The notes beneath the pieces are model-generated. The model was not told the origin of the DNA, ran no database searches, and saw only the letters and a program-made list of their open reading frames with translations. Positions 1-10,799 of a stretch of 64,000 nt of DNA are shown piece after piece. Source of the stretch: Diadema setosum (taxonomy: Eukaryota; Echinodermata; Echinoidea; Diadematoida; Diadematidae); the NCBI GenBank assembly GCA_033980235.1, contig CM067068.1, positions 34,449,546 through 34,513,545 of the forward strand, read 5' to 3'. The position numbers and the translations under genes are program-made. Positions within the stretch are counted from its first letter, which is position 1. Each line of letters opens with the position of its first letter.

Positions 1-1130
1 GAAAAAATGCTGCAAACGACAGTTTTTGGACTGTAAAATGCTCGCTCTGGACTGTAAAATGCTCGCTCGCATTCAAATGATTCAATCGCTATGCTATTCT
101 CCTGATGTTGCTGCCAGCCAGTAATTGCCAGCAGTTGCGCCCAGTGCGTCCCCTCTCCCCTTAACCTCCAAAGCGAAAAAAGTACGTATAGCTACAAACG
201 GCAGTTTTTCTACTGTAAAATGTCAAAATTTTCAAGCTCGCTCACATTTAATCGTTATGCCATTGTAAAAGAGAATGTTATTACCAGTAAAGGCCAGCAG
301 TTGCGCCTGGGCTGCCCCCCCCCCCTATATAGCTACAAACGGCAGTTTTGGGACTGTAAAATGTCACAATTTTCAAGCTCGCTCGCTTCGCTCGGTCGCA
401 TTGAATCGTTATGCCATTCTCCTAATGTTGCTGCCAGTAATTGCCAGCAGTTGCGTCCGGTGCGTTCCCCCCCCCCCCTTAATTTCCAAAGCGAAAGATA
501 TAGCTACAAACGGCAGTTTTGGGACTGTAAAATGTCAAAATTTTCAAGCTCGCTCACATTTAATCGTTATGCCATTGTAAAAGAGAATGTTACTACTAGT
601 AATTGCCAGCAGTTGCGCCTGGGCTGCCCCCCCCCTTAATTTCTAAAGCGAAAAAAATATAGCTACAAACGGCAGTTTGGGAACTGTAAAATGTCACAAT
701 TTTCAAGCTCGCTCGCTTCGCTTGCTCGCATTGAATCGTTATGCCATTCTCCTAATGTTGCTGCCAGTAATTGTCAGCAGTTGCGTCCGGTGCGTTTCCC
801 CCCCCCCCTTAATTTCCAAAGCGAAAGATAAAGCTACAAACGGCAGTTTTGGGACTGTAAAATGTCAAAATTTTCAAGCTCGCTCGCATTTAATCGTTAT
901 GCCATTGTAAAAATGAATGTTGCTGCCAGTAATTGCCAGCAGTTGCGTCCGGTGCGCCCCCCCCCCCTTAATTTCCAAAGCGAAAGATATAGCTACAAAC
1001 GGCAGTTTTGGGACTGTAAAATGTCAAAATTTTCAAGCTCGCTCGCTCCGCTCGCTCGCATTTTATTGTTATGCAATTCTCCTGATGTTGCTGACAGTAA
1101 TTTGTCGTTTCACACCGTCATTCCATAATC
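1..1130. repeat. Higher-order tandem repeat, about 159 + 171 bp (330-bp dimer)
   Basis: The block AGCTACAAACGGCAGTTTT recurs at 331, 502, 661, 832 and 991, so alternate copies are exactly 330 bp apart (331/661/991 and 502/832). Another copy starts near 189 and a degraded one near 10. Each monomer also carries a TTTTCAAGCTCGCTCGC segment, a GCCAGTAATTGCCAGCAG segment and a C-run of 7-13 bases. Open frames in this block come from the repeat and are not genes. Confidence 0.9.
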
Positions 1131-1215
1131 CATGTAAGGAAAACTTACAATGTTGCTCAATGACTGCGTTCTCGAATGTATCACATTCCGTAATGTATTG
1201 CAGTCCTATTAAGTT

Positions 1216-1329
1216 TGCAGACTGACAGCGCACGCACACACGCACAAGCACACACCCTCAAAATTACTTTTCCACAAGGTGCCCCCATTGTCTCGACCCA
1301 CGGTACGCCATTGTACATATCTATCTATA

Positions 1330-1383
<54 letters not shown>

Positions 1384-1412
1384 GTGTGTGTGTGTATGTG
1401 TGTGTGTATGTG
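1216..1412. repeat. CA-rich, (AT)n and (TG)n microsatellites
   Basis: A CA-rich stretch is followed by about 60 bp of pure AT alternation (1319-1380) and a TG-rich run to about 1412. Confidence 0.95.
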
Positions 1413-2229
1413 TATATTGTGTAACATAATTATGTATGGTCTATCGTGTGCCCCCTTCAATATTTGCCCCCAATCCAAAACTGCTTCCGGCGCTCTCTTC
1501 TGCTCTTCGCTGGTTGCTCCCCACAGGAAAATATTGCACATCAAATAAAGTTTCCACCTGAGCTGCCTTCAAGTTGTCCTCTTTGTAAAGGAAAAGTGTG
1601 CTCATTGTGATTGGGTGAGCCATGATAGACTTCAGGACCCTATTGGGTTTTCAGCCCTGTCTTCAACCTATGGGGAGAAGCGAAAGTTACTGTTTGTTGT
1701 GTAGGTAAGGAAACCGCTTCTTCAAACCTTGAAAAACAAACTGTCCACTTTTTTTTTCCCCTGAAGCATAAATATTACATAAGACATAAATGTTACTGTA
1801 TCATGTTGTTTTATTTTTATTTTTTTATTTGTCAAGAATTAAGACAACGTTTAACCACCTAGGAAACCATCTTTAAATGCTCTAATGCTCTGAACTTCAA
1901 TGTTGATTAATCAATTCTTACTGCAGCGTTGAGGGGGGGGGGGACCCCATTGCGAACACAGATCTACACTTATACAAATGTTATCTACAGTAACTGCAAA
2001 TCATAGCCAAACAGGCTTTATCATAGCACAGTATTAAACAGTTTTGAAGATAGACTTCTCTGTTTTTCCATTTTGCTTAATGTTGACTAACTGGTAAAGA
2101 TGAAAAGTCGAGCTACAGTTTACCTCGTAAGCGGAAGGCTGTGTAAATCTAGGAACATAGCCTTTGACGGCTGACGCCAGGCTCGATCAAGTTCAATAAA
2201 ATCACTGTAGGCCCTACACAAAAAGGTTG
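1413..2229. other. No recognisable gene
   Basis: Unique-looking AT-rich DNA with T-runs and one G-run near 1932. A 50-nt stretch at 1655-1704 has an acceptor-like CAG before it and GTAAGG after it, but nothing else supports an exon. Confidence 0.5.
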
Positions 2230-2560
2230 CAGAACCCATGCTTGGCTTTTACGACGATTCCTATGTCAGGCGCTATTTTGTTTATCGCATCCTGATTCGA
2301 TTAAACCTTACACGTACATGGATTCGCCCATGTGTCACACGTAATGAGGAACGTCTTTTTGGTTTCTTATTGGGGAAAACCCTGCAACCATTCGTTCATA
2401 AGCCGCAAAGAGGAATGGCTACCTGGTTTGTAGCATCCTGACTGGTTAAAGCCCAACTACAATTCATTCATAATTTATAGAGCCGCATGGTGGAATGGCT
2501 GTCTAGATAATCGCATCCTGATTGGTCAATACCTACAACCCTTCCGTAATGCATGCATGG
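2230..2560. repeat. Three degenerate copies of a roughly 100-bp repeat
   Basis: The phrase 'ATCGCATCCTGATTGGT' or a close variant appears near 2284, 2430 and 2511. Two copies are preceded by a related GCCGCAnnnnGGAATGGCT segment. The copies are unevenly spaced and diverged. Confidence 0.55.
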
Positions 2561-3080
2561 ACCTATGGTTGTCAGCTTTAAAGGCACTTTGCCCCCCCCC
2601 CCCCCCCCAACTGTACAATGGGTCATCTGTACTGCACAATTTCCTTATTCTTCGGGAAAGGGGTATATATCCAACAGGGGCTCAATTCGGGAGAAAAAAA
2701 AAAGTCACCCGGAAACCGTTAAAACAGGGATAATGTTAGTAATTTTTCCCTTTAGTTAACTATCTTTAACTTTAGGGGTGTTTTTCAAAGCTTTTCCGAA
2801 CAAACCTGATGGTCGCAAATAGTGTTAGTTTCGAACCCCGGAAAATTCTAAATAGAGGCAGTGGGGTTTCTTTGGGTTTCCCCCGATTCTCCCAAATTAG
2901 GCCATGGGGTGAGCTGGTTTTTTCGCTTGTTTCGTTCCGACAACTGCGGCACTAAAATTTCTCCACAGCTACGTGTAAACAAGTAACCAAAGAGGCTACA
3001 GGAAAGAGTTCGACACAAACCCTCCTGTAGTACTTTGGTAATTTGGGGGGAAACAGTGAACTTTTTTTGTCACTGAGGAG
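2561..3080. other. Intergenic; C-run and one arm of a dispersed inverted repeat
   Basis: There is a poly-C run at about 2592-2609. The stretch 2893-2975 is similar, in reverse complement, to 7155-7240 (shared core CACCCCATGGCCT and GGAACGAAAC). Confidence 0.5.
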
Positions 3081-3179
3081 CTGAATATGTACACTTTGCC
3101 GTGTACGATATTCATTCGCGAACGACCATGTGATGTATGTTATCCAATCCGAATCGAGAATTATTGTTTACGAGTGAAA

Positions 3180-3449
3180 ATGGCCGCCCCCTGTGAGCCT
3201 GTCGACGCGTCTACGTCGTCTGCTCTGCCGAAACTTTGAAGATGCGTTATTATGCATGTAACATCGATGAAGTTTGAAAAATTCACGGCTATGACAAACC
3301 TAAGATAGACGAAACCTATTCTGTGTGCCAAAGAGTGGATCAAATTGAGTGGGGGAGACCGTGAAATCGCAGACCAGAACGAAGTGATTCAGCTGCTCAG
3401 GGGGACTGACTGCAACCTACATAGGATAATTTACAGGTTATACCGTTAG
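3180..3449 (+). other. Possible 5' exon region (weak)
   Basis: An ATG in good context (GAAAATGGCC) at 3180 opens a 19-codon frame that ends at 3239. A separate frame, 3309-3449, is open for 46 codons and looks protein-like, with mixed hydrophilic residues and one cysteine near each end. No spliced product could be assembled and no family was recognised. This could be a first exon, a decayed gene or chance. Confidence 0.2.
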
Positions 3450-4542
3450 CTTACGTGCGTACAGTCGTAGCAGTCGACACTGCAGTGCAGTCTCTCTCAT
3501 ATGCGTATTCAAAATGTTAATGACCATGATGACTACAAGTACAACGTTAGCTATGTTATGAACGTTGCTTGTGTACAGTGTATGTTATAATGGGCGCTAA
3601 TGCAGTAGCTTAGCCGTTTAATAGCATGTCTGTTACATTTTAGATAAATTATCTTGAATTTCACCTTGGCATGGCATAGCGCCGTTATAATCATGATACT
3701 GTAGCCTAGATGTAATTTTACGTGTTGATTACTTGAATTGTTCTATGTACAGCCCAGGTTAGGTTGATGTAGCTGGTCGGTGATATTGTTTTGTGAAAAT
3801 GTTGGCACACAGGACTGGATTGAAAAAGGTCTAAACTGCATGTAAATTTATATTTTCATAATCATGGCCATGGAGTATTAATATTAAAAATCCATCCTGT
3901 CTCTCTCACCCCGAAATCGGCAAATCCCCCCTCAAAACACACATTTAGCATCTCATTAAATCAACTTATTAATATTTGATGACAATAACATAATTTCAAC
4001 AATTAAACTCCCTAAAACATATGATTACCATTATGTTGTGCCAAATTATAAAGCAGTGGGTGGTGATGATAGTGAAAGGCCAAGGATTACTAGTATTAAT
4101 GATGATAAGGCAGTTGAGTTGTATTCATAATCATGATAATTGATATTGCATGTGATCAGGTGCTGAAAGCTGAAGATGTAGTTTAAAATCAGTAATTGCA
4201 TGCACTGCAAGACAGTACAAGTTGAAGTAGTTGATGATGACAATGATCATGAGTTGTTAATGATTAATTTGCTATGGTTAATCTGATACCTGGCATAGCA
4301 CTATAGGGCCTATTGGTAATTACAAGATTCAAATATTGGCAGTCAATAGTCTACCGTACATTTAATGATATATTGAGTGTAATGTTCAACCCCTCCCCCT
4401 AGCGTTTAGCCTTTTTTTTTCCCCTAACAAAATCCAATGGGTAATCATTGCTATTCATTTCTCCATTGTATTAAATTGTATTAAATAGGATTCCATGAAA
4501 CGTGCTACAAGAGGTTTACAGATAGCAAACGCCTGAATCTCG
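3450..4542. other. No recognisable gene
   Basis: AT-rich DNA without convincing open frames, repeats or splice-bounded exons. Confidence 0.5.
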
Positions 4543-4973
4543 CTAGAAACGAAAGCTGAAGGAGGAGCCTGGCCAGTCAGCAGGAGCATCTGTTTCCTCC
4601 CCTAAGATGCTCACATCAAGATCAAGATTTTCTTCTGGAAGCTCTTCAGGTTCTGCTGTGTTGCCTGTAAAATGCATCATTTGCAGCAGAGTCAACCTGC
4701 TCATTATACTTGCCAAGGGAAATAGGTCAATATGATTAATATTGAAGCATGAAAACATTGTCATGTTACTATAAGTTGTCCATGATAAAATGGAGCAATA
4801 TATACACCACTGAAACATTCGCACACATACACAAAGAACTTCAGTGCAAAGTTCAGAAACAACAGAATGTACTGTATATGCACCAATGCTTTGGTCAATG
4901 TGATTAATATTCAAGAATTTACATCTTACCAAAGTTGTGCATGATAAAATGTCTTTGTAATACAGATTGCTTC
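4543..4973 (-). CDS. Two 3'-terminal exons of an unidentified gene with an acidic C-terminus
   Basis: On the minus strand a 44-nt exon (4973-4930) is preceded by an AATACAG acceptor and followed by a GTAAGA donor. It joins in phase to a terminal exon (4664-4543), which is preceded by TTTTACAG and ends in TAG. The spliced frame stays open across the join and gives about 54 residues. These include an acidic run (AEPEELPEENLDLD) and end in FSFRF. The intervening 265 bp holds a second, degenerate copy of the 3' part of the first exon (near 4770-4795), as if an exon had been duplicated and decayed. Upstream exons at higher coordinates were not found, and I do not recognise the family. The splice sites and the clean acidic tail favour a real gene end, but only transcripts would prove it. 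Confidence 0.4.
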
Positions 4974-4979
4974 CTGTAT

Positions 4980-5750
4980 TTTGAATGCCAATGTTTATGC
5001 AACATGTTTTGACTCCTTGCCTCAGTATGTGATTATTCGCCCTTTAGCAAATATTTCTGCCCACTATTATGATTTGATTAGGGTTGAATTATTCTAAGAA
5101 CAAAGATGTTATCCTAAGTATGTTTTTTTTTTCATGAAACTGAATGACTACAATTAAAATTTGTTTCTCCCACTCTGGAAAAAAAAAATGTAACTATTAT
5201 TAATACTGAAACAGAATGTTCATGTAGAAAGGTCAGTACAATGTAAACAGGTGTGAGTACAAAATCAGTTTGCTAAAACTAATACCAGCAAAATGAAAAT
5301 TGTGCATAAGTTGAGTCAGGTTTGCACAGATCCTCTGATATTGGAAGTTAATTGCAATAAATATCATAATTTTTAATGCCAAACCTGTTTTATTCTCTCC
5401 AAGATTTTCAGGTACACATTGCCTCCACTACAGAATCAACAGTTTTCACTCATGAATGGGTAAACTATAATTTTGCCTTTATTTTATATATTGGCATTTT
5501 TCAAAACTTTTACACCCTTTCAAGGATATTTGGACCATGGAATGTTCCAGGAAATTTATTAAAACTAGAAAATTTGACTGATTATCATTTTGAGCTATCT
5601 TACATGAAAGGAGGTAGTGTCCCACCATGTTGTAACCTAATGATAGCAATGAAAACTTCAGGAAATTTTATGAAGATTCAATTTTCTAAAGTACTGTATA
5701 ATATTTCATGAACAACGTGATTGCTTTGTAATCTAAATATATTAAAGCTT
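4980..5750. other. No recognisable gene
   Basis: AT-rich DNA. The plus-strand open frame at 5376-5711 has no domain that I recognise and no clear splice context. Confidence 0.45.
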
Positions 5751-5751
5751 C

Positions 5752-6150
5752 TTAAGAAGAAGAAGAAGAAGAAGAAAAGAAAAACATGTTTACTGATAAA
5801 CAATATGATCTGTTTGATAGTAATGTCTCATGTGTGTAAATGAGTTTGTATGTGTGCGTGTGAGTGTATATAATATGTCAGCGTTTTTATGCACCTGTGT
5901 ATGTGTAATGCACTGATCAATACATGTATTATATCATTGTGTGTGTTCATGTTTATGATAACCTTTTTTATGATGCTGATGTGATAAATGGCCAAGGCAT
6001 GTAGAATAATATTCTAATACACTTGGGTATATTGAATCTTCATAACTATGTGTGTGCGTATGTGTGTGTGCATGTGAGGGTGTGTGTGTGCGTGTGTGCG
6101 TGTACAATAAGATTCTCCCACATGCACGCGGACACACACACAAACAAACG
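5752..6150. repeat. (GAA)n and GT-rich low-complexity DNA
   Basis: (AAG)n at about 5754-5775 is followed by scattered GTGTGT tracts between 5830 and 6135. Confidence 0.8.
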
Positions 6151-6460
6151 CACTGAATTTTTTTTTGCCTTGAATAATTAGTCATTTGATTGATAACATG
6201 TCTTTGAACAGAATATAAGGCATTTGCCTTGACCTCTGACGGTCAGTCAGTGCTCTCTCTCATAATTATGGTCTCGAACCACTTTGCTCTTGTCCTCCTT
6301 TGCATAGCCAGCATCAGGAAAAGCTGAGACATGAGATATAATGCAACTATTAAACCAAAACTTCACTTTTTTCTAGGTATATGGCTAAAAGCAGTGCTTT
6401 ACAAATGTGTATAATATGTATTTCAGCTTAGAAACACTATGGGAACTATGCTGCAGCTAG

Positions 6461-7075
6461 CAGCCCCATACGCATAACTGCGACCAGCAACTGTAGCATA
6501 CAGGATCATGACGAATGTTTTATCGCGGACAAAAATATCAACTTGAATCGGAAAAAAAAAAAATCTTTAATTTGAAGACTTATCAATAAATTTGAAGTAC
6601 TGATAACAGAGTTCGTGCAAGGTTTGCTTCTACTAATAGTTCCTTTCTGTTCAAATTGATGACTAAATGTGACTCGGTCGAGAGGAAACTGGGAGAGCTA
6701 CACTGAATTGACGGCCAGCGCATGCGCACACAGACATCTTATCCAGTCAATGGATTCGAAATTTGTGCGCAGTGATGTGTGCGCCTGCGCTGACGGTCAA
6801 TAAAATTCAGCGTAGCTCTCCCACAGATTCCTCTCGACCTAGTCATTTTAAGTCATCAATTCGAACAGAAAATGACTATTTGTAGAACCACACCTTGCAC
6901 GAACCGTGTTGTCAATACTTCAACCTTACTTGTAAGTCTTCAAATTGAAGAATTTTTGTTCGATTTAAGGTTGACATTTGTTCGCGATACTACCCTATCA
7001 TGATCCTAAATGCTACAATCCGCAGCCCCATTACGATATGTGTATTGGGCTGCTGGTCGCAGTTTATAAAATATG
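6461..7075. mobile_element. Foldback (long inverted repeat) element
   Basis: Two arms of about 270 bp read as imperfect reverse complements around a centre near 6745. Paired pieces include ACTGCGACCAGC (about 6477) with GCTGGTCGCAGT (about 7062), GGATCATGA with TCATGATCC, CGGTCGAGAGGAA with TTCCTCTCGACC, and GAGAGCTACACTGAATT with AATTCAGCGTAGCTCTC. It has no coding capacity, which is typical of a non-autonomous DNA transposon or MITE-like foldback. The right arm holds an extra GCAGCCCC/GGGCTGC duplication. Confidence 0.75.
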
Positions 7076-7154
7076 GATTTTCGCAAAAACTACAGGATGA
7101 TTCGAGGAGAACTTTTTACAGTATATTTAGGATGTACAAAACATCACATTTCCG

Positions 7155-7240
7155 CATTCAGAAAGTAGTGCCAGTGTTGCTGGAACGAAACCCATTTTCT
7201 AAGCCTCTTTTTTAGCTTCACCCCATGGCCTAAATGTACT
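7155..7240 (+). repeat. Dispersed repeat copy, inverted relative to 2893-2975
   Basis: It shares AGTGCC, GGAACGAAAC and CACCCCATGGCCT in order with the reverse complement of the upstream copy, at roughly 75% identity by eye. Confidence 0.45.
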
Positions 7241-7563
7241 TTACATTGTAAGTTTCATCGCAAAGCGTGAAGAGCAGGCAACCTGTCCACAGGACATTTC
7301 GCCACATGCGCTGCATGTACGTTGCTGCTTTGCCCGCTTCCCTTCCAAATATCCGTAGGTAATATTCAAGTTGATTTTATTTCACTTCCAACAAACAAAT
7401 AAGAAATACAAAGAAACATTCATATACACAGACGTCATGAAATCAGTACCACAATGCGATGAACAGAATAACATTGTAAGAATAATATATGTAAAATCTA
7501 ACAGAGATACAAATATCTGTTACGTCACTGTGGTAAATGCATAAACGATATTGCTGGAAATGG

Positions 7564-7605
7564 AGGGGACTGCTAAAAAGCAGAGCTTGTAGAATGCAGT
7601 CCCCT
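7564..7605 (-). other. LINE-A 3' UTR stem-loop (10-bp stem, 22-nt loop)
   Basis: AGGGGACTGC (7564-7573) pairs perfectly with GCAGTCCCCT (7596-7605) around a 22-nt loop. The loop matches those of the hairpins at 24171 and 31793, but the stem sequence is different in each. Confidence 0.85.
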
Positions 7606-7616
7606 CATCAAGAAAA

Positions 7617-7745
7617 AAAAAATGCAAAAAAAAAAACAACAACAACAACAAATTTCCCTAAGCGGTAGCAAAAACAAAACAAAACAAAACAAAACAAAAC
7701 AAAAAAACAAAAACAAAACAAAAACAAAACAAAAAACAAAAAACA
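7617..7745. repeat. A-rich (CAAAA)n/(CAA)n low-complexity tract
   Basis: Runs of A, CAA and CAAAA lie within the LINE-A 3' UTR. The F/C-rich minus-strand frames here are artefacts of this tract. Confidence 0.9.
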
Positions 7746-8093
7746 GACAAGAGTAATACACAGATACAAGCACACTTACGGACACACATTAACAAACACA
7801 TGGTGGCTCTCTTGTAAGGAAAAAATTGAGGAGGATATAGTAGTGAAGAAGGTAGTAAGTCCGACGTGGACAAGGAGGGGAGAGGAGAGGAAAATGGTGG
7901 GTCATATCCAGGGCACTGGAGGCACTAAGCACGGGCTCGATGGTGAAGAAAGAGTAGTGAGAATAACGAAGCAACAACAACTTTGAAAATCAAAAGTAAA
8001 AAAAGAAAAATGAATTATGCTGCGTACGAAGTTTTTAGATAATTCTTTAACTTTAAAGAAAATGTATGAAAACTTAAAGCTTCTTTTATGCTA

Positions 8094-10505
8094 TTATCCA
8101 GAGAATTCCAGAATTTTGGTCCAGAAAAGGAGAATAAAGATTTTGCAAAAACCGTTCTTTATATGTATAGTCAAAGGCAAATGATATTCATGGGATTGAC
8201 GGGTTGGATATGCATGAACAGTTTCATTCTTTAAAAACATGGAATCAAACACAAGGGGGAGAGAATGGTTGGTGAGTTTATACATGATTTGTCCTAATTG
8301 CAAACGATAAAGATGAATTTTCAAAATATTATTTTCGTGGAATAAATTATTAGTATGACTTCTCCACGATTCGTGACAAATGATACGACGAGCTTTTTTC
8401 TGTAATAATAATATTCTTTCTGTATAAGTAGAAAAAGTGTTTCCCCATGCGAGTATCCCATAATTTAAGTAAGGTAGTATCAAAGTAGAATATAACATAA
8501 AAAGTACATTTTTGGGAAGATAAAATTTAACTTTGTTTATAACACCTATATTCCTTGAAATAACACGACATACAGTATCAATATGCGAACCCCAGGTAAG
8601 TTTATTGTCCAGGATCAAACCTAAGAATTTGATGGAGGAAACTTCTTCTATGACCGTGTCTTCCAGGAAAATATTTCTCGGTAAATTTTCCAGCGAATTA
8701 CTGAACAACATGCATTTAGTTTTTTGCAAATTTATTGATAATTTGTTCACTCTTATCCAATGAAGTAACTTCATCAATTCACTATTTAAATTATCAATTA
8801 ATCGATCAGAATCAGAATCAGATAAAAACACATTGGTATCATCCGCAAATAATAAGAAAGAGAGGATGTTTGAAGAATTTGACATATCATTCACATAGAG
8901 AATAAATAAAAGGGGACCTAGTAAGCTTCCTTGAGGAACACCACAGTTAACATTTTGTGTTGTCGATGCATGTCCGTTGATAAATACAAACTGTTTTCGA
9001 TTAGTAAGGTAACTCCTGAACCACACCAAGGCCTTTCCTCTGATACCATAATGTGATAATTTGTGAAGTAGTATGCTGTGGTCTATGGTGTCAAAGGCCT
9101 TGGGGAGGTCCAGGAAGACTCCAATAGTATGATGAAATGTGTCTATCGCTTTTGAAACCCTATCAAGGAAGGTAAGGATTGCATGAGATGTGCAATGCTT
9201 TTGCCGAAATCCGAATTGATAATCAGAAATAATTTCGTGGGTGTCTAAGAAATTCAAAAGCCTGGTGTAAACAACCTTTTCTAATATTTTCGAGACAGAG
9301 GTTAGCAGGGATATTGGTCTATAATTGGAGACATCTTCCCTTTCCCCTTTTTTATGGACGGGAATTACTTTGGAGACTTCCATAGCCTCAGGGACAACGC
9401 CATTACTTATAGACAGATTAAATACATATACAAGTGGATCAACAATATAATCAATAATACTTTTCATAAGGACATTATCAATGCCGTCATATCCAGAGCT
9501 TTTTTTATTTTTCAGATTCTGAACTATATCTAATAATTCATTTCTATGCAAAGGCACGAAAAACAATGAACTTGGATTGGGGACTTCTAAATAATCTAGA
9601 AAATTCAGATGACTATGTGGAATATTTTGGGCAAGATTACTTCCTATTTGTGAAAAATACTGGTTGAAAATATCAACTATTGAGGAAACATCACCAACAA
9701 ATACATCACCATGTTTGATTGATGTAATACGGGGTTTATCCTTATTTTTGTTGAGAGCCATATTGATAACTTTCCAAGTATTTTGAACATCATGTTTAAA
9801 CAAACTTATCTGAGTAGTGAAATATTTCCGTTTCTCATAACGTAATATTTGAGTGAGGACGTTTTTATATGAAGTGTATTTATCATGAGATTGCTGGGTA
9901 CGTTTAATTTTGTCAGTATAATACAAATTATTCTTTCGATTGATTGATCGCAGTAAGGACTTGGATACCCATGGAAGTCTAGGGGATCTTTTATAATTTC
10001 TGGATTTCTTTTTAACAACAGGAACATACTTATCCATAACCGAAATTAAAGTACTCATAAACAAGTCATAAGCCTCATTTGTATTTTCGGTATTATATAC
10101 AAAAGACCAATCCACATTACCGAGGTCATTTTGCAACCTCTCTATATTTCCAGGTGTCACCTTCCGGAAAGTTGACACCGGGTCGTTTATGGTGATTTTT
10201 TTTCTGAAGGAGAATGTGAGTGAAAATAGGGTAATGATCTGATAAGTCTGAAAGGATGATATACCGGAGACCGGTAAGGGGTTAATATTACAAAATACAT
10301 TCTCAATCACAGTTGCCGAGTGATTGGTTACTCGAGTTGGTTTGGTTATAAGGGGTAAAAAAGATGTGGACATCATAATATCAAGAAAAGATTGAGCAGT
10401 ATTCATTGTTTGAAACTTAGATAAATCTATATTGAAGTCTCCCATAATATAACAGTCTTTATTATGAAATATTGGATTATGGAATAGAAATTGCAAATAA
10501 TCCAA
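8094..10505 (-). CDS. LINE-A ORF2: endonuclease C-terminus plus reverse transcriptase
   Basis: This 803-residue frame starts inside the AP-like endonuclease (GDFNIDL at about residues 22-28). It then carries the whole reverse transcriptase: the YRPISLLT block, the palm motif FLDLPKAFDTIDHS, GVPQGSLLGPLLF, and the catalytic FADD at about residues 553-556 (nt 8838-8849). A C-terminal thumb-like region with LPYLNYGILAWG follows. In target-primed reverse transcription the endonuclease nicks the chromosome and the reverse transcriptase copies the element RNA onto the cut. The motif set is that of CR1/L2/Jockey-type LINEs; I do not assign the clade more finely. The true N-terminus lies in another frame to the right, so the listed start is only the first Met after the break and the copy is probably inactive. 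Confidence 0.9.
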   Translation of the reverse strand: MDYLQFLFHNPIFHNKDCYIMGDFNIDLSKFQTMNTAQSFLDIMMSTSFLPLITKPTRVTNHSATVIENVFCNINPLPVSGISSFQTYQIITLFSLTFSFRKKITINDPVSTFRKVTPGNIERLQNDLGNVDWSFVYNTENTNEAYDLFMSTLISVMDKYVPVVKKKSRNYKRSPRLPWVSKSLLRSINRKNNLYYTDKIKRTQQSHDKYTSYKNVLTQILRYEKRKYFTTQISLFKHDVQNTWKVINMALNKNKDKPRITSIKHGDVFVGDVSSIVDIFNQYFSQIGSNLAQNIPHSHLNFLDYLEVPNPSSLFFVPLHRNELLDIVQNLKNKKSSGYDGIDNVLMKSIIDYIVDPLVYVFNLSISNGVVPEAMEVSKVIPVHKKGEREDVSNYRPISLLTSVSKILEKVVYTRLLNFLDTHEIISDYQFGFRQKHCTSHAILTFLDRVSKAIDTFHHTIGVFLDLPKAFDTIDHSILLHKLSHYGIRGKALVWFRSYLTNRKQFVFINGHASTTQNVNCGVPQGSLLGPLLFILYVNDMSNSSNILSFLLFADDTNVFLSDSDSDRLIDNLNSELMKLLHWIRVNKLSINLQKTKCMLFSNSLENLPRNIFLEDTVIEEVSSIKFLGLILDNKLTWGSHIDTVCRVISRNIGVINKVKFYLPKNVLFMLYSTLILPYLNYGILAWGNTFSTYTERILLLQKKARRIICHESWRSHTNNLFHENNILKIHLYRLQLGQIMYKLTNHSLPLVFDSMFLKNETVHAYPTRQSHEYHLPLTIHIKNGFCKIFILLFWTKILEFSG

Positions 10506-10797
10506 AAAAATCCTGGGTGTTAGAATTAGGAGGTCTATACATTATAAATACAAGTATATTTTTGGCATGGGCGACCTTGATTTCAACACATAATGATTCA
10601 ACGATTCCGTTCATACAAATTAAATCTTTTTGTATAACGTAATCAAGGTTTTGTTTAACGTATAAACCAACACCTCCGCCCATTCTATCGCGTCTACTAT
10701 TCTCTATAAAATCATAGCCTGGAAGAGAATATGCGGAAGCAGAATCCTGAGTAATCCATGTTTCAGTAAGACCTATTATAGAAAGGATGAATGGCAA
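10477..10797 (-). pseudogene. LINE-A endonuclease N-terminal fragment, out of frame
   Basis: This frame contains IGLTETWIT, GYDFIENSRRDRMGGGVGLYV and YRPPNSNTQDF, the order seen in LINE AP-endonucleases upstream of the GDFN motif. It overlaps the main ORF in a different frame, which shows a small indel near 10490-10505. Similarity stops near 10790, the 5' truncation point; the catalytic N-terminal asparagine and glutamate motifs expected earlier in the domain are mostly absent. Confidence 0.8.
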
Positions 10798-10799
10798 GA

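Larger units (their letters stand above)
7365..10797 (-). mobile_element. LINE-A: 5'-truncated CR1/L2-like non-LTR retrotransposon
   Basis: Reading right to left, the element begins inside the endonuclease domain near 10797, so it is 5'-truncated. It continues through reverse transcriptase to a stop at 8094, then a 3' UTR of about 730 bp that ends near 7365. The terminal sequence resembles the ATTGGAAATAAACTATGATTG-like ends at 12463 and 23960, which mark the same family. The 3' UTR contains a conserved hairpin (7564-7605) and a (CAAAA)n tract. One frame break near 10490 separates the N-terminal endonuclease part from the rest; otherwise the 803-codon frame is intact, so the copy is fairly young. 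Other pieces of the family lie at 12463, 23960 and 30786. Confidence 0.9.

Noticed and set aside
220..1225. Overlapping plus-strand open frames of 77-139 codons
   Set aside because: They repeat with the 330-bp tandem array and have no start context, domain or splice sites.
1655..1704. 50-nt stretch bounded by CAG and GTAAGG that translates to a Cys-containing peptide
   Set aside because: No flanking exons and a very short length; acceptor- and donor-like words occur this often by chance.
7573..7980. Phe/Cys-rich minus-strand frames with membrane-like composition
   Set aside because: Translation of (CAAAA)n and A-runs in the LINE-A 3' UTR.
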